A DNA stretch of 58,204 nt from Nitrospira sp. (GCA_016873615.1 VGWX01000005.1:1-58204); one strand, 5' to 3'; positions 8,311 to 16,562 are shown, counted from the stretch's first letter. A program made the numbers and translations. The notes: a model not told the origin generated them from the letters alone.

Positions 8311-8462
8311 AAAGTTCAGACATTGTTCGGAAATTTTTTTAATTTGATAGATTATTGAGATTATCTTCAAGGTTATTTTTACTGAAAATATCTGTTAAAC
8401 AATCAGTTGAAGGTACACTAAGGTATCAATAAATAAATTTTCTCACAACATCTGAACTTTCT
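8309..8462. repeat. 18-bp inverted repeat flanking an AT-rich spacer
   Basis: AGAAAGTTCAGACATTGT at 8309-8326 and ACAACATCTGAACTTTCT at 8445-8462 are inverted copies differing at two bases. They begin at the parB stop and end 29 bases before the next start codon, enclosing an AT-rich spacer. This could be a long-range hairpin, a regulator site pair or a tiny mobile element. Confidence 0.55.
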
Positions 8463-8491
8463 TGATCATATTTGAATCAAAGGAGGATTAA

Positions 8492-9439
8492 ATGCAGGAA
8501 TCAACAGATATATACGATGTCATAATAATCGGTGGAGGGCCGGCCGGACTTACTGCAGGCCAGTATGCATCAAGGGCAAAATTAAAAACTGTCATACTTG
8601 ATAAATCAGCTACTGCCGGAGCACTTGCTTATTCAAGCAAGATAGAGAACTACCCAGGGCTTACACATCCTGTTCCGGGCAAAGAACTGCTCGATATTAT
8701 GAGAAACCAGGCGACAGAGTTTGGCGCTGAATATGTAAAAACTCAGGTTGTAGGCGTGAACCTGTCGGATGAAATAAAAGAAGCGATCACCATGGACAGG
8801 GCATACAGCGGAAAGACCATGATCATAGCAACAGGTTCTATGGGCAGGAAGCCGGGCATTAAGGGTGAAGGAGAGTATCTCGGCAGGGGGGTCAGCTATT
8901 GCGCTATATGTGACGCAGCTTTTTACAGAGGCCTGCCTGTTTGTGTAATCGGAAATTCAGAAGAGGCTGTAAAAGAGGCAGGCGTTCTGACGAGATTCGC
9001 AAGCACAGTTTATCTCATATCCCCTACCGCAAAGCTGCATGTAGAAGATCATCCTGCACTACAGGAGCCGAACCTTAAAGCGCTGTCAGGCTATATAGTC
9101 ACTTCTATTGAAGGGAGTGATCTGGTTGAAAAGATAAAGATGCTCGATCCGGATAAAAAGGAGATGGAATTGGCATTAGCAGGGGTTTTTGTATATCTCC
9201 ACGGGAACAAACCTGTAGTAGATTTTCTTTATGGCGCTATCCAAACAGGAGAAGATGGCGGCATCCCTGTAAATAATCTAATGGAAACATCCGTGCCAGG
9301 GGTTTTTGCTGCAGGTGATGTGACATGCACTGAGGTTCGGCAGGTTGTTGTAGCAGCATCAAACGGCTGCCTGGCAGCTCTCTCGGCTGAGAAATATATT
9401 TATAAAAGGAAAAGGCTGAAATCAGACTGGGCTAAATAA
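8492..9439 (+). CDS. Thioredoxin-reductase-like flavoprotein with unusual nucleotide site
   Basis: A 315-residue two-domain flavoprotein of the TrxB fold. It has the FAD motif GGGPAG (residues 14-19), the redox pair Cys137-Ala-Ile-Cys140, and the C-terminal FAD segment GVFAAGDV. The pyridine-nucleotide site is altered: where TrxB has GGGDSA it reads GNSEEA, and the HRRxxxR phosphate clamp is replaced by LISPTAK. NADPH use is therefore doubtful; NADH- or ferredoxin-dependent reductases of this fold lack these motifs. AAAGGAGG fixes the ATG. No thioredoxin gene is adjacent. Confidence 0.82.
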   Translation: MQESTDIYDVIIIGGGPAGLTAGQYASRAKLKTVILDKSATAGALAYSSKIENYPGLTHPVPGKELLDIMRNQATEFGAEYVKTQVVGVNLSDEIKEAITMDRAYSGKTMIIATGSMGRKPGIKGEGEYLGRGVSYCAICDAAFYRGLPVCVIGNSEEAVKEAGVLTRFASTVYLISPTAKLHVEDHPALQEPNLKALSGYIVTSIEGSDLVEKIKMLDPDKKEMELALAGVFVYLHGNKPVVDFLYGAIQTGEDGGIPVNNLMETSVPGVFAAGDVTCTEVRQVVVAASNGCLAALSAEKYIYKRKRLKSDWAK

Positions 9440-9474
9440 AATTTCCTGTTTCCTATTGATCGGATGTCTTCTGC

Positions 9475-9700
9475 GGGTTCAAGTTTGTAACTTGAACCTG
9501 AATATTTTGCACTTCATAAAACCACTGATTCAACAACAATATCGCTATCAGGATTGGCAGATGACCATACCCAGTCTTTTGTTTTTTTCACATATTGCCT
9601 GCGAACAGGGTTTTCAAGGTCAGTTCCTTTGAAATTCTTACTGATGGCATTGTGGTTACATTGTATCAAAATAAGAGATTCAAGTTACAAACTTGAACCC
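9475..9700 (-). mobile_element. Internally deleted RAYT (REP-associated transposase) element
   Basis: Two palindromes on GGTTCAAGTT..AACTTGAACC (9475-9499 and 9677-9700) flank a remnant whose minus strand matches the second element at 39850-40139: same start (MPSVRISKELT), same tail with QYVKKTKDW and a downstream SSANPDS. Full RAYTs are IS200-like Y1 transposases that recognise such palindromes. This copy keeps only the extreme ends, so it could only move in trans. Confidence 0.75.
9514..9650 (-). pseudogene. RAYT transposase remnant (copy 1), out-of-frame internal deletion
   Basis: ATG at 9648-9650 opens MPSVRISKELT; then most of the transposase, including the whole HUH/Tyr catalytic core, is missing and the frame shifts, giving an early stop. 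The C-terminal coding pattern resumes in another frame and ends with TGA at 9514-9516. Compared with copy 2 (39900-40100), this copy has also lost the segment coding YYLTFTVRNWHYIFDRH. Confidence 0.7.
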
Positions 9701-9793
9701 GCAGAAAAGGATCAAGTCGGGGAATGACTGAAAAACTCTTCCGAAGCATTCTTCACGACTTTATCAATATAAACGTTAAACATATATATTTGC

Positions 9794-9822
9794 TTGACGT
9801 ATATATAAGTATATAGTATATT
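9794..9822 (+). promoter_or_regulatory. Sigma-70-type promoter of higBA
   Basis: TTGACG (9794-9799), a 17-base spacer and TATATT (9817-9822) make a near-consensus promoter. The predicted start of transcription falls at about 9829, the GTG of higB itself, so the toxin message may be leaderless. The AT-rich repeats (TATATATAAGTATATAGTA) around it are a plausible HigA operator. Confidence 0.65.
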
Positions 9823-9828
9823 GAGATA

Positions 9829-10113
9829 GTGATTAAATCATTTAAGGATGAAGAAGCAGAAAAAATATATAACCAACAGAAGTCAAAAAAGTTGCCGGTA
9901 CAAATACAGTCAAGAGCATTAAAAAAACTGATTATCCTTGATAACGCAGTAACCGAGAACGATTTAAGGATACCACCATCCAATCACTTCGAGCATTTGA
10001 AAGGCAATAGGAAAGAAGAATGCTCTATAAGGATTAACGATCAATGGCGCATTTGTTTCAGGTTTGCAGAAGGGAATGCGTATGACGTTATGATAGAAGA
10101 CTATCATACGTAG
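9829..10113 (+). CDS. higB: HigB-type toxin (RelE/ParE superfamily)
   Basis: A 94-residue protein with the HigB pattern MIKSFKDEEAEKIY.., a central LRIPPSNHFEHLKG and C-terminal RINDQWRICFRF, as in ribosome-dependent mRNA-cleaving HigB toxins. The start is GTG, chosen because MIKSF is the conserved family start. There is no Shine-Dalgarno and the promoter -10 ends 6 bases before it. It precedes the antitoxin, the normal higBA order, and sits next to a RAYT remnant, which suggests an acquired module. Confidence 0.88.
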   Translation: MIKSFKDEEAEKIYNQQKSKKLPVQIQSRALKKLIILDNAVTENDLRIPPSNHFEHLKGNRKEECSIRINDQWRICFRFAEGNAYDVMIEDYHT

Positions 10114-10122
10114 GAGGGAATT

Positions 10123-10431
10123 ATGATGAGAAAAAGCGACAGGATACCGACGCCGACTGTTGGAGAAATACTGAGGGAAGAGTTTCTTGATCCATTGGGA
10201 ATCACAGCATATCGTCTTGCCAAAGACATCAAAGTTTCAACAACAACAGTTCTTGAAATCTTAAACAGTAAAAGGAAAATAACAGTAGAAACTGCTTTGC
10301 GGCTGGCAAAATATTTCGGGAATTCCGAGCGGTTCTGGCTTAATCTGCAGAATGATATCGATATAAGAAAACAGAGAGAAAATCTGGCAAAAAAGCTTGA
10401 AGATATCCAGCCTCTGAAGATTTCAGCATAG
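10123..10431 (+). CDS. higA: HigA-type antitoxin (XRE family HTH)
   Basis: A 102-residue antitoxin with the HigA signature: PTPTVGEILREEFLDPLGIT, an HTH (about 28-60, AKDIKVSTTTVLEILNSKRK) and the FGNSERFWLNLQ segment. It should bind and neutralise HigB and repress the shared promoter. GGAGGG precedes the ATG pair at 10123/10126. It begins 9 bases after higB. Confidence 0.92.
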   Translation: MMRKSDRIPTPTVGEILREEFLDPLGITAYRLAKDIKVSTTTVLEILNSKRKITVETALRLAKYFGNSERFWLNLQNDIDIRKQRENLAKKLEDIQPLKISA

Positions 10432-10539
10432 GAAAATACAGGGGGCGGCTACACGGTAAGGTCTTGTTTATTGCCCATAAGAACAATATCAACTATCGAA
10501 AATAGATTTTCTATTATCAAAATTCTCAAATAGACAAAG

Positions 10540-11274
10540 TTATTTCTTCTTGCCTGTAAGGGTGAGAAGCTCTGCAGCGTTCTTTGGCGCGTAGCCGGAG
10601 GCGTCGTTATTGAAATAGAAAAATACGTCTTTTTTATTTTTCAGACTGGCTTTAATAAACTTTGCATCTTCCTTCAGTGATTCGGTGCTGTAAGACGTTG
10701 CGTAGTTCCCTTCTTTTCCATGTCTTCTTATATAAATAAAATCAGCTGTCAGAGGCAGATTGTTAAGGTAATCAGGATGATCTGCCATGCACAATGCGGC
10801 ATTTTCTTTTTCGAGGAAGGCAAACATCTTTTTATTTATCCAGGTATTATTCCTGAATTCAAAGGCGTTTTTTGTGTTGTACGGTTTCAATGCCTCAAGA
10901 AATTCCCTGAAACGTTCCATATCAAAATTAAAATTAGGCGGGAACTGCCAGAGAATGACACCCAATTTTTCCTTTAATACCGATGCCCTTGAAAAGAAGG
11001 CTTCAAGCGGCTCTGTGCAGTCCTTAAGCTTTTTGACGTGTGTGACAAATCTGCTCCCTTTCAGGGAAAATACGAAATTATCAGGTGTTAGTAAATACCA
11101 TTTTGCAAAGGTCTCTCTTTCGGGTAGCCGGTAGAATGTTACATTCAGTTCAACAGACGAAAAGTATCTGCTGTAGTATTCAAGCCAGTGGTTTCTCGAG
11201 AGGTCTTCCGGATAAAAAGCTCCCTTCCAATGATCGTAGAGAAAACCGCTGCAGCCTATCCTTAAATCAGACAT
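10540..11274 (-). CDS. DUF72 family protein (YecE-like)
   Basis: A 244-residue TIM-barrel-type DUF72 protein with the family's start IGCSGFLYDHWKGAFYP, FSLKGSRFVTHVKKLKD, WQFPPNF and the YFNNDASGYAPKNA tail. The function is unknown; the fold suggests a nuclease or metal-dependent hydrolase, but this is not established. A TATAAT (11288-11283 on the minus strand) lies 8 bases before the ATG with no ribosome site, so the message may be leaderless. It is monocistronic. Confidence 0.88.
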   Translation of the reverse strand: MSDLRIGCSGFLYDHWKGAFYPEDLSRNHWLEYYSRYFSSVELNVTFYRLPERETFAKWYLLTPDNFVFSLKGSRFVTHVKKLKDCTEPLEAFFSRASVLKEKLGVILWQFPPNFNFDMERFREFLEALKPYNTKNAFEFRNNTWINKKMFAFLEKENAALCMADHPDYLNNLPLTADFIYIRRHGKEGNYATSYSTESLKEDAKFIKASLKNKKDVFFYFNNDASGYAPKNAAELLTLTGKKK

Positions 11275-11282
11275 TACAAAAT

Positions 11283-11288
11283 ATTATA
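11283..11288 (-). promoter_or_regulatory. -10 box (TATAAT) of the DUF72 gene
   Basis: A perfect TATAAT on the minus strand, 8 bases before the ATG at 11274. No good -35 is seen. The spacing predicts transcription starting about 2 bases before the start codon. Confidence 0.45.
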
Positions 11289-11360
11289 TCATAATAAGGA
11301 CTTATAGAGTATATTTATCCCATTTTTATTTTATTTCAACCCAAAAAAGCATTTGGATAA

Positions 11361-11550
11361 AACCACAGAGTTCACAGAGGCATTTTAAACTTTAAAAAGA
11401 CTTTTAATTTCAAGCAATTCTCTGTGTCCTCATGTTATTTTTTTAAAGCAATTAAGACTTAATCCTGCATAAAACAGTGCACAGAGTAAATTATAAAAAC
11501 TGATAGTTTCTCTTTTATTATCAACATGATTCTCCGAGTTCTCTGTGGTT
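11361..11550. repeat. MITE-like element with ACCACAGAG ends
   Basis: The 11275-11606 gap holds no ORF. AACCACAGAG at 11361-11370 and its inverse CTCTGTGGTT at 11541-11550 bound about 190 bases, with further CACAGAG-type units inside (TCTCTGTG near 11419). This looks like a small non-autonomous palindromic repeat; ACCACAGAG-type intergenic repeats are widespread in bacteria of this kind (recollection, not searched). Confidence 0.5.
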
Positions 11551-11606
11551 AATTGCATTATTCGGTTGTATGCCATGGAGAGGTCGGTAACGGTAGAATT
11601 TTAAGC

Positions 11607-13739
11607 TTACCTGATTACCTTAAGGACTCCTTCAAGCTGTGCGATCTTCTGGATCAGGCCTGACAGCTGGCTTCTGTCTTTTACCTCAAGAATGAATGTG
11701 ATGTGGGACTTTTTATCTTCTGTTGAATTTACTGTTGCATTGCTTATATTTATATTCACTGATGATATTTGAGCGCTGAGGCTTGCAAGTATCCCCGGTT
11801 TATCAACTGCTTCTATCAATAACCGCACCGGCGATGTCGCATCCCCCTCTGATTTCCATTCAACATCCACAAGCCTTGCATTATCAAGGGCGAGTCTGTC
11901 GAGGTTCGGACATGTCTTTCGATGTATGGTAACACCCCTTCCTTTTGTCACAAAACCTATCAATGTATCGCCGGGAATGGGGAAGCAGCATTTTGCGGTG
12001 TGATAGAGAACGTTATCTACTCCTTTTATAGTTATACCCTTATGGTCTTTTTGAGGTTTAATGACCTTGGGAACAGGGGCCTCTTCAACCGGTTTTTCAG
12101 GCAACAACTTATTAGCAATCTGATGGGCTGATACTTTCCCGCGACCAATAGAGGCATAAAGGTCTTCAAGGGACGGGATATTGAAGAATTTCAAAACCTG
12201 CTGCATTTCTTCTGATTTCAGGACAGATTGGCTCAGGTCATGCCTTCTCAATTCTCCTTCAAGGAGTTTCAGTCCGAGTTCTATGCTCTGTTTGTATTCT
12301 TCTGCCTTTATCCACTGCTTGATCCTGCTTTTTGCACGCTGAGTAACCACAAACTTGAGCCAATCCCTTCTCGGCCCCTGTGTCGGTGAGGTTATTATCT
12401 CGACTGTGTCCCCGTTTCTCAGAACAAATTTAAGCGGCACTATCCTGCCGTTTATCTTAGCGCCTACACACCTGTTACCTACCTGAGAATGGATGCTGTA
12501 TGCAAAATCAACCGGAGTTGACCCGACAGGCATCTCTTTTATCTCTCCTGTTGGGGTAAAGGCATAAATGACTTCAGGAACAACCTCTCCCTTAACAGCT
12601 TCAACAAAGTCCTTTGCATCACTCAGTTCTCTCTGAGCCTGTATCAGTTCTCTCAGCCACGAGATGTATCTGTCGCTCTTCTCATCGACTCTGCCTTTTT
12701 CCTTGTATCTCCAGTGGGATGCTATCCCATGCTCTGCAATCATACTCATTTCGGTTGTCCTGATCTGGAACTCAACCCTTTCGCCTTTAGGGCCGATAAT
12801 CGTTGTGTGCAGGGATTGATACATATTTGATTTTGGAACGCCAATATAATCTTTAAACCTTCCGGGCACAGGCGCCCAGAGGGAATGTATAAGGCCGAGA
12901 ATTGCATAACAGTTAGCCTTTGTGTCTGTAATTATTCTGAGACCAAGGACATCATGGACCTGCTCAAAGGGAATCTCCTGTTTCTGCATCTTCTGATAAA
13001 TACCATAGTAATGTTTTATCCTCCATGATACTTTACCGGGGATACCTTCTTCTTTGAGTTTGCTGTTTACGATAGCTGTGACCTCTTTCAGATATGCCTC
13101 CTGCTCCTCTTTTCTCTTTGCAACCTTTCTGACGAGTTCGTTATAGAGATCCGGCATGATGACCTTGAAGCTCATGTCTTCGAGTTCAGTCCGTAACCAT
13201 CCGATACCGAGCCTGTTTGCTATTGGCGCATAAATCTCGAGGGTTTCCGATGCAATACTCTGCTGTTTATTTTCAGGAAGGTTTTGCAGGGTATGCATAT
13301 TATGAAGCCTGTCTGCAAATTTAATGAGTATAACCCTGAGGTCCTCTGCCATTGCAAGGAGCATTTTCCTGAAGTTCTCTGCCTGTACCTCTTCCTTTGT
13401 CATGAATTCCATTTTTGAGAGCTTTGTCAGTCCTTCGACAAGGAAGGCGATCTCTTTGCCAAAATGGTCTTTTATATCCTTTACAGTTGTTTCCGTATCT
13501 TCAATTGTGTCGTGGAGGAGCCCTGCGGCAATAGTTGCAACATCCATCTTCATATCAGCCAGGATAGATGCAACCGACAAAGGATGTTCAATATAAGGCG
13601 CGCCTCCTATTCGTTTCTGAGCTCCATGGGCTTCATTTGAAAAGAGATGGGCTTTCTTCAGGAGTTCAATATCTGCATCCGGATTATAGGAAAGGACTTT
13701 CTTTATAAGAAGATCAATGTCTACAATTTCGTTTTCCAT
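11607..13739 (-). CDS. rsh: RelA/SpoT-family (p)ppGpp synthetase/hydrolase (long Rsh)
   Basis: A 710-residue Rsh of typical length. The hydrolase HD domain has His52 and His76-Asp77 (LLHDTIEDT). The synthetase has RFKDYIGVPKSNMYQSLHT and VEFQIRT. Then come TGS (AFTPTGEIKEMPVGSTPVDF), a Zn-finger/helical part (CCFPIPGD) and a C-terminal ACT domain. Both active sites look intact, so it can both make and degrade the alarmone. It is the last gene of the yajC-secD-secF-recJ-rsh run. Confidence 0.95.
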   Translation of the reverse strand: MENEIVDIDLLIKKVLSYNPDADIELLKKAHLFSNEAHGAQKRIGGAPYIEHPLSVASILADMKMDVATIAAGLLHDTIEDTETTVKDIKDHFGKEIAFLVEGLTKLSKMEFMTKEEVQAENFRKMLLAMAEDLRVILIKFADRLHNMHTLQNLPENKQQSIASETLEIYAPIANRLGIGWLRTELEDMSFKVIMPDLYNELVRKVAKRKEEQEAYLKEVTAIVNSKLKEEGIPGKVSWRIKHYYGIYQKMQKQEIPFEQVHDVLGLRIITDTKANCYAILGLIHSLWAPVPGRFKDYIGVPKSNMYQSLHTTIIGPKGERVEFQIRTTEMSMIAEHGIASHWRYKEKGRVDEKSDRYISWLRELIQAQRELSDAKDFVEAVKGEVVPEVIYAFTPTGEIKEMPVGSTPVDFAYSIHSQVGNRCVGAKINGRIVPLKFVLRNGDTVEIITSPTQGPRRDWLKFVVTQRAKSRIKQWIKAEEYKQSIELGLKLLEGELRRHDLSQSVLKSEEMQQVLKFFNIPSLEDLYASIGRGKVSAHQIANKLLPEKPVEEAPVPKVIKPQKDHKGITIKGVDNVLYHTAKCCFPIPGDTLIGFVTKGRGVTIHRKTCPNLDRLALDNARLVDVEWKSEGDATSPVRLLIEAVDKPGILASLSAQISSVNINISNATVNSTEDKKSHITFILEVKDRSQLSGLIQKIAQLEGVLKVIR

Positions 13740-13756
13740 AGTCTATTATACAATTT

Positions 13757-13786
13757 TACTGTCTACTGCCTACTGCCTACTGTATT
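13757..13786. repeat. Heptamer tandem repeat (TACTGCC type)
   Basis: Near-perfect 7-mers TACTGTC, TACTGCC, TACTGCC, TACTGTA lie between the recJ stop and the rsh start. This is the same 7-base periodicity as the tracts inside recJ and queC. Confidence 0.6.
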
Positions 13787-15528
13787 CACTGACTTGGTCT
13801 CAGCGCCTTTACGTTTAACTGGATGGATCTGATCCCTTCCCATTCATTCACTGTTGGGGTGAATACAGCATCAACCCTGTTTGTGACCGCGAGGTTTTCA
13901 AAAAAGGAAGCCATGTTAAATCCTATTGCATCAATAGACTGATTGTTTTGTTTAAGCTTCATCTTCAGATGGGTATCTTTGAGTATCCTCGGATAAACGA
14001 TCTCAAGCCCTTTTGATCCGAGCAGCGGCTCAGGATTACCGAACCCGAAGGGTTCAAGCATTGCAAAATCTTTTGTGAGGTTAAAGTTTATTTCAGAAAA
14101 GTCGATATCTGCGTCTATCTCGAGCGCAGGAACGAAGTCCTTCTCAGAAAGGGCTTGATCCGCAATGCTGTTTATACGATCCTCAAAGCAGGAGATGCCC
14201 TGGGAATCCAGTTCCAGTCCTGCAGCCTGTTTATGTCCGCCAAAGCCTTTGAGCAATTCCTTGCAATCCGAGAGAGCCCTGTAAAGATCAAAGGAGGGAA
14301 TGCTTCTTGCAGAACCCCGGGCAATATTACCCTCTATTGATAAAACAAATGCAGGTCGATAGAATTCCTCGGCAATCCTTGAGGCTACAATGCCAACGAC
14401 ACCTTTATGCCACCCTTCTGAGGCCAGCACGATTACAGACCGTATCCCCTGGCTCTTCAGTTTATATAGAGCCTCCTGATAAACCTTTTCCTCTATCTGC
14501 TGCCTCTCTGAGTTGAGTTTATTCAGGGATATCGCTATGTCATTTGCCTCATCTTCAAGATCTGTAAGCAGCAGCTTTATGACACTGGTAGCGTCAGAAA
14601 TTCTTCCTGCTGCATTGATTCTCGGGATTATACTGAAGAGCAGCAGGCCAGTTCTGAGGTCTTTCCCGATAATTCCTGCTGCTCTTTTCAGCGCCTCTAT
14701 TCCGGGCCTGCCCCCATTTTTTAACAGCTTCAGGCCTTCTCTTACAATGAGCCTGTTTTCTCCTGTCAGCGGCACAACATCAGCCATTGTGCCAAGCGCT
14801 GCGAGGTCTAACAAATCGTGAAACGTGAATTGTGAATCATGAACCATGGCTAATGCCTGAGCAACTTTAAAGGCAATGCCTGCGCCTGATAAGTTTGAGA
14901 GTTGAGAGTTGAGAGTTGAAAGTTTTGGGTTTATGATTGCGATAGCATCAGGACATACGAATTCCTGATCTATGCTCTTCTCTGAACTTTTAACTTTTAA
15001 CTTTGAACTATCAACTTTTACCGGTTCATGGTGGTCGGTTATTATTACATCAATGCCGGATTTCCTGCAGAGGGCTGCCGCCTCAAACGAGGTTATGCCG
15101 CAATCAACAGTTATTATCAGATTGGCGCCCACTTGTTCTGCATTCTTTACAGATGGCGGGTTGAAACCATAGCCATGCTCCATTCTGTTCGGAATAAAGT
15201 AACAGCAGTCTATTCCGAGCATCTTTAAGGCCTTGAGCATTATTGCGGTTGATGAAAGTCCGTCAGCATCATAATCGCCGTGAACAAGTACCCTCTCTCC
15301 CCGCTTTGATGCCGCGATTATTCTGTCAACGGCTGTTTTCATGCCTTGTATATCAAATGGGTCAGACAGTTGGGAGATATCAGGGTTAAGGAAGGAACTT
15401 ATTTCACAGGATGATTTAAGTCCTCTATTGATCAGTATTTGTGCCAGGACAGAGGAAACAGATGCGGATATTGATACATATTGGATATATTCCGGATTAG
15501 TCCTGTTAACGAGCCAGCGCTGATGCAT
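13786..15528 (-). CDS. recJ: Single-stranded-DNA-specific exonuclease RecJ
   Basis: A 580-residue RecJ with all core motifs: HGDYDADGLSST (DHH motif I), VDCGITSFEAA, TDHHEP, the DHHA1 segment GSARSIPSFDLYRAL and GGHKQAAG. It degrades 5' single-stranded DNA in recombination and mismatch repair. Three stretches are atypical: residues encoded at 14984-15018, 14892-14926 and 14818-14845 are translated heptamer repeats (SSKLKVKSSEK, PKLSTLNSQLSNL, HDSQFTFHD) in loops around the DHH/core region. The frame stays open and flanking motifs are intact, so the enzyme may still work. Confidence 0.93.
   Translation of the reverse strand: MHQRWLVNRTNPEYIQYVSISASVSSVLAQILINRGLKSSCEISSFLNPDISQLSDPFDIQGMKTAVDRIIAASKRGERVLVHGDYDADGLSSTAIMLKALKMLGIDCCYFIPNRMEHGYGFNPPSVKNAEQVGANLIITVDCGITSFEAAALCRKSGIDVIITDHHEPVKVDSSKLKVKSSEKSIDQEFVCPDAIAIINPKLSTLNSQLSNLSGAGIAFKVAQALAMVHDSQFTFHDLLDLAALGTMADVVPLTGENRLIVREGLKLLKNGGRPGIEALKRAAGIIGKDLRTGLLLFSIIPRINAAGRISDATSVIKLLLTDLEDEANDIAISLNKLNSERQQIEEKVYQEALYKLKSQGIRSVIVLASEGWHKGVVGIVASRIAEEFYRPAFVLSIEGNIARGSARSIPSFDLYRALSDCKELLKGFGGHKQAAGLELDSQGISCFEDRINSIADQALSEKDFVPALEIDADIDFSEINFNLTKDFAMLEPFGFGNPEPLLGSKGLEIVYPRILKDTHLKMKLKQNNQSIDAIGFNMASFFENLAVTNRVDAVFTPTVNEWEGIRSIQLNVKALRPSQ
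14818..15020. repeat. Three heptamer tracts inside recJ
   Basis: Plus-strand 7-mers: GTGAAAC-GTGAATT-GTGAATC-ATGAACC (14818-14845); AGTTTGA then GAGTTGA three times and AAGTTTT (14892-14926); GAACTTT-TAACTTT-TAACTTT-GAACTAT-CAACTTT (14984-15018). Each is in frame and codes part of RecJ. Confidence 0.75.
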
Positions 15529-15537
15529 AATGTACAG

Positions 15538-15637
15538 AAGGGTTCAAGGAATCAAGGGGACAAGGGTTCAAGTGTTCAAACAAGGCAAAAGGTTTTTTAA
15601 TGCTCGAACCCTCGAATCCTGGATCCCTTGAACCCTT
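15538..15637. repeat. Inverted octamer repeat pair between recJ and secF
   Basis: Left arm 8-mers AAGGGTTC, AAGGAATC, AAGGGGAC, AAGGGTTC, AAGTGTTC (15538-15577); right arm CTCGAACC, CTCGAATC, CTGGATCC, CTTGAACC (15603-15634) in the opposite orientation. The right arm reaches the secF stop codon. It can fold as a long hairpin within the sec-recJ transcript. Confidence 0.7.
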
Positions 15638-16547
15638 ATTTTTTGGCAAAGGGTCTTTTCCCGCCCCAAATAAGCACTATCGGGCTTGCAACAAAAATGG
15701 AAGAAAATGTTCCGATAACAACACCCATTATAATGGCGAGAGAAAAGTCGTGCAATACTTCACCGCCAAAGAAAAAAAGCGCTATTGATGTGAACAGAAC
15801 CGTTATCGAGGTGATTATCGTCCTTGATAATACCTCATTAATGCTGGTGTTCATGACTGCCTCGACACTTTCCCTTTGTTTCAGTTTCAGGTTTTCTCTT
15901 ATTCTGTCAAATATAACCACGGTATCGGTAAGTGAATAACCGGCAATCGTGAGAAGGGCTGTGATGAGGATGAGATTAATCTCCCGCCCCATGATAAAGA
16001 ATATGCCGAGGACAGCCAGAACATCATGAAATGTCGCAACAGTCGCACCAACACCAAACTTGAACTGAAACCTGAATGCAACATAAATGAGTATGCCGAC
16101 AACTGCAAATGCAACTGCCCGCGCTGCATCCGCCCGTAGTCTGCCGCCGACCTTTGGCCCGATTTCAGTTATTGAGTCAACAACATATTTATTAACAGTG
16201 ACTTTCTGGCTGAGTATGCTGGTTATTGTCTCTGAAACCTCGCCGAGTTTATAGTCGGTTTTCTTAACCCTTATCAGTATCTTGTTTTCTGACGGCAGAT
16301 CCTGGAGGTCAAAGTCCTTTAACCCACCGGCTTCAAGGGCGAGCCGGATGTCATGGAGCGCAACAGGTTTCTCAAACTTGAACTGAATGGCAGTTCCTCC
16401 TGCAAAATCAATCCCGAGGTTTGCATGGCCTGTAGCAATCTGTATTACCGCAATAATTCCGATAAGAGAGAGAATACCTGAAACAACAAACGCTATATAT
16501 CTCTTGCCGAGAAAGTTTATATTTGTTTTTTTAATAAGCTCGATCAT
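15636..16547 (-). CDS. secF: Protein translocase subunit SecF
   Basis: A 303-residue SecF with six predicted membrane segments. It has the start KTNINFLGKRYIAF, the periplasmic domain (about 30-125) and the conserved GYSLTDTVVIFDRIREN in the SecD/SecF core. With SecD it uses proton-motive force to pull preproteins out of the Sec channel. Its stop lies in an octamer repeat element. It starts 15 bases after secD. Confidence 0.95.
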   Translation of the reverse strand: MIELIKKTNINFLGKRYIAFVVSGILSLIGIIAVIQIATGHANLGIDFAGGTAIQFKFEKPVALHDIRLALEAGGLKDFDLQDLPSENKILIRVKKTDYKLGEVSETITSILSQKVTVNKYVVDSITEIGPKVGGRLRADAARAVAFAVVGILIYVAFRFQFKFGVGATVATFHDVLAVLGIFFIMGREINLILITALLTIAGYSLTDTVVIFDRIRENLKLKQRESVEAVMNTSINEVLSRTIITSITVLFTSIALFFFGGEVLHDFSLAIIMGVVIGTFSSIFVASPIVLIWGGKRPFAKK

Positions 16548-16562
16548 TTATAGTTCATTCTC

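Noticed and set aside
6650-8491. parS sites near parAB
   Set aside because: No TGTTTCACGTGAAACA-like palindrome was seen by eye in this stretch.
13324-13596. Plus-strand ORF opposite rsh (90 codons)
   Set aside because: Antisense shadow of a conserved gene; no ribosome site and no recognisable protein.
14818-15020. A CRISPR-like or clustered repeat array
   Set aside because: Units are 7 bases, degenerate, without spacers, and translated in frame.
15538-15637. Octamer inverted repeat as a classical terminator of secF
   Set aside because: The arms overlap the secF stop, no T-run follows, and recJ continues in the same direction.
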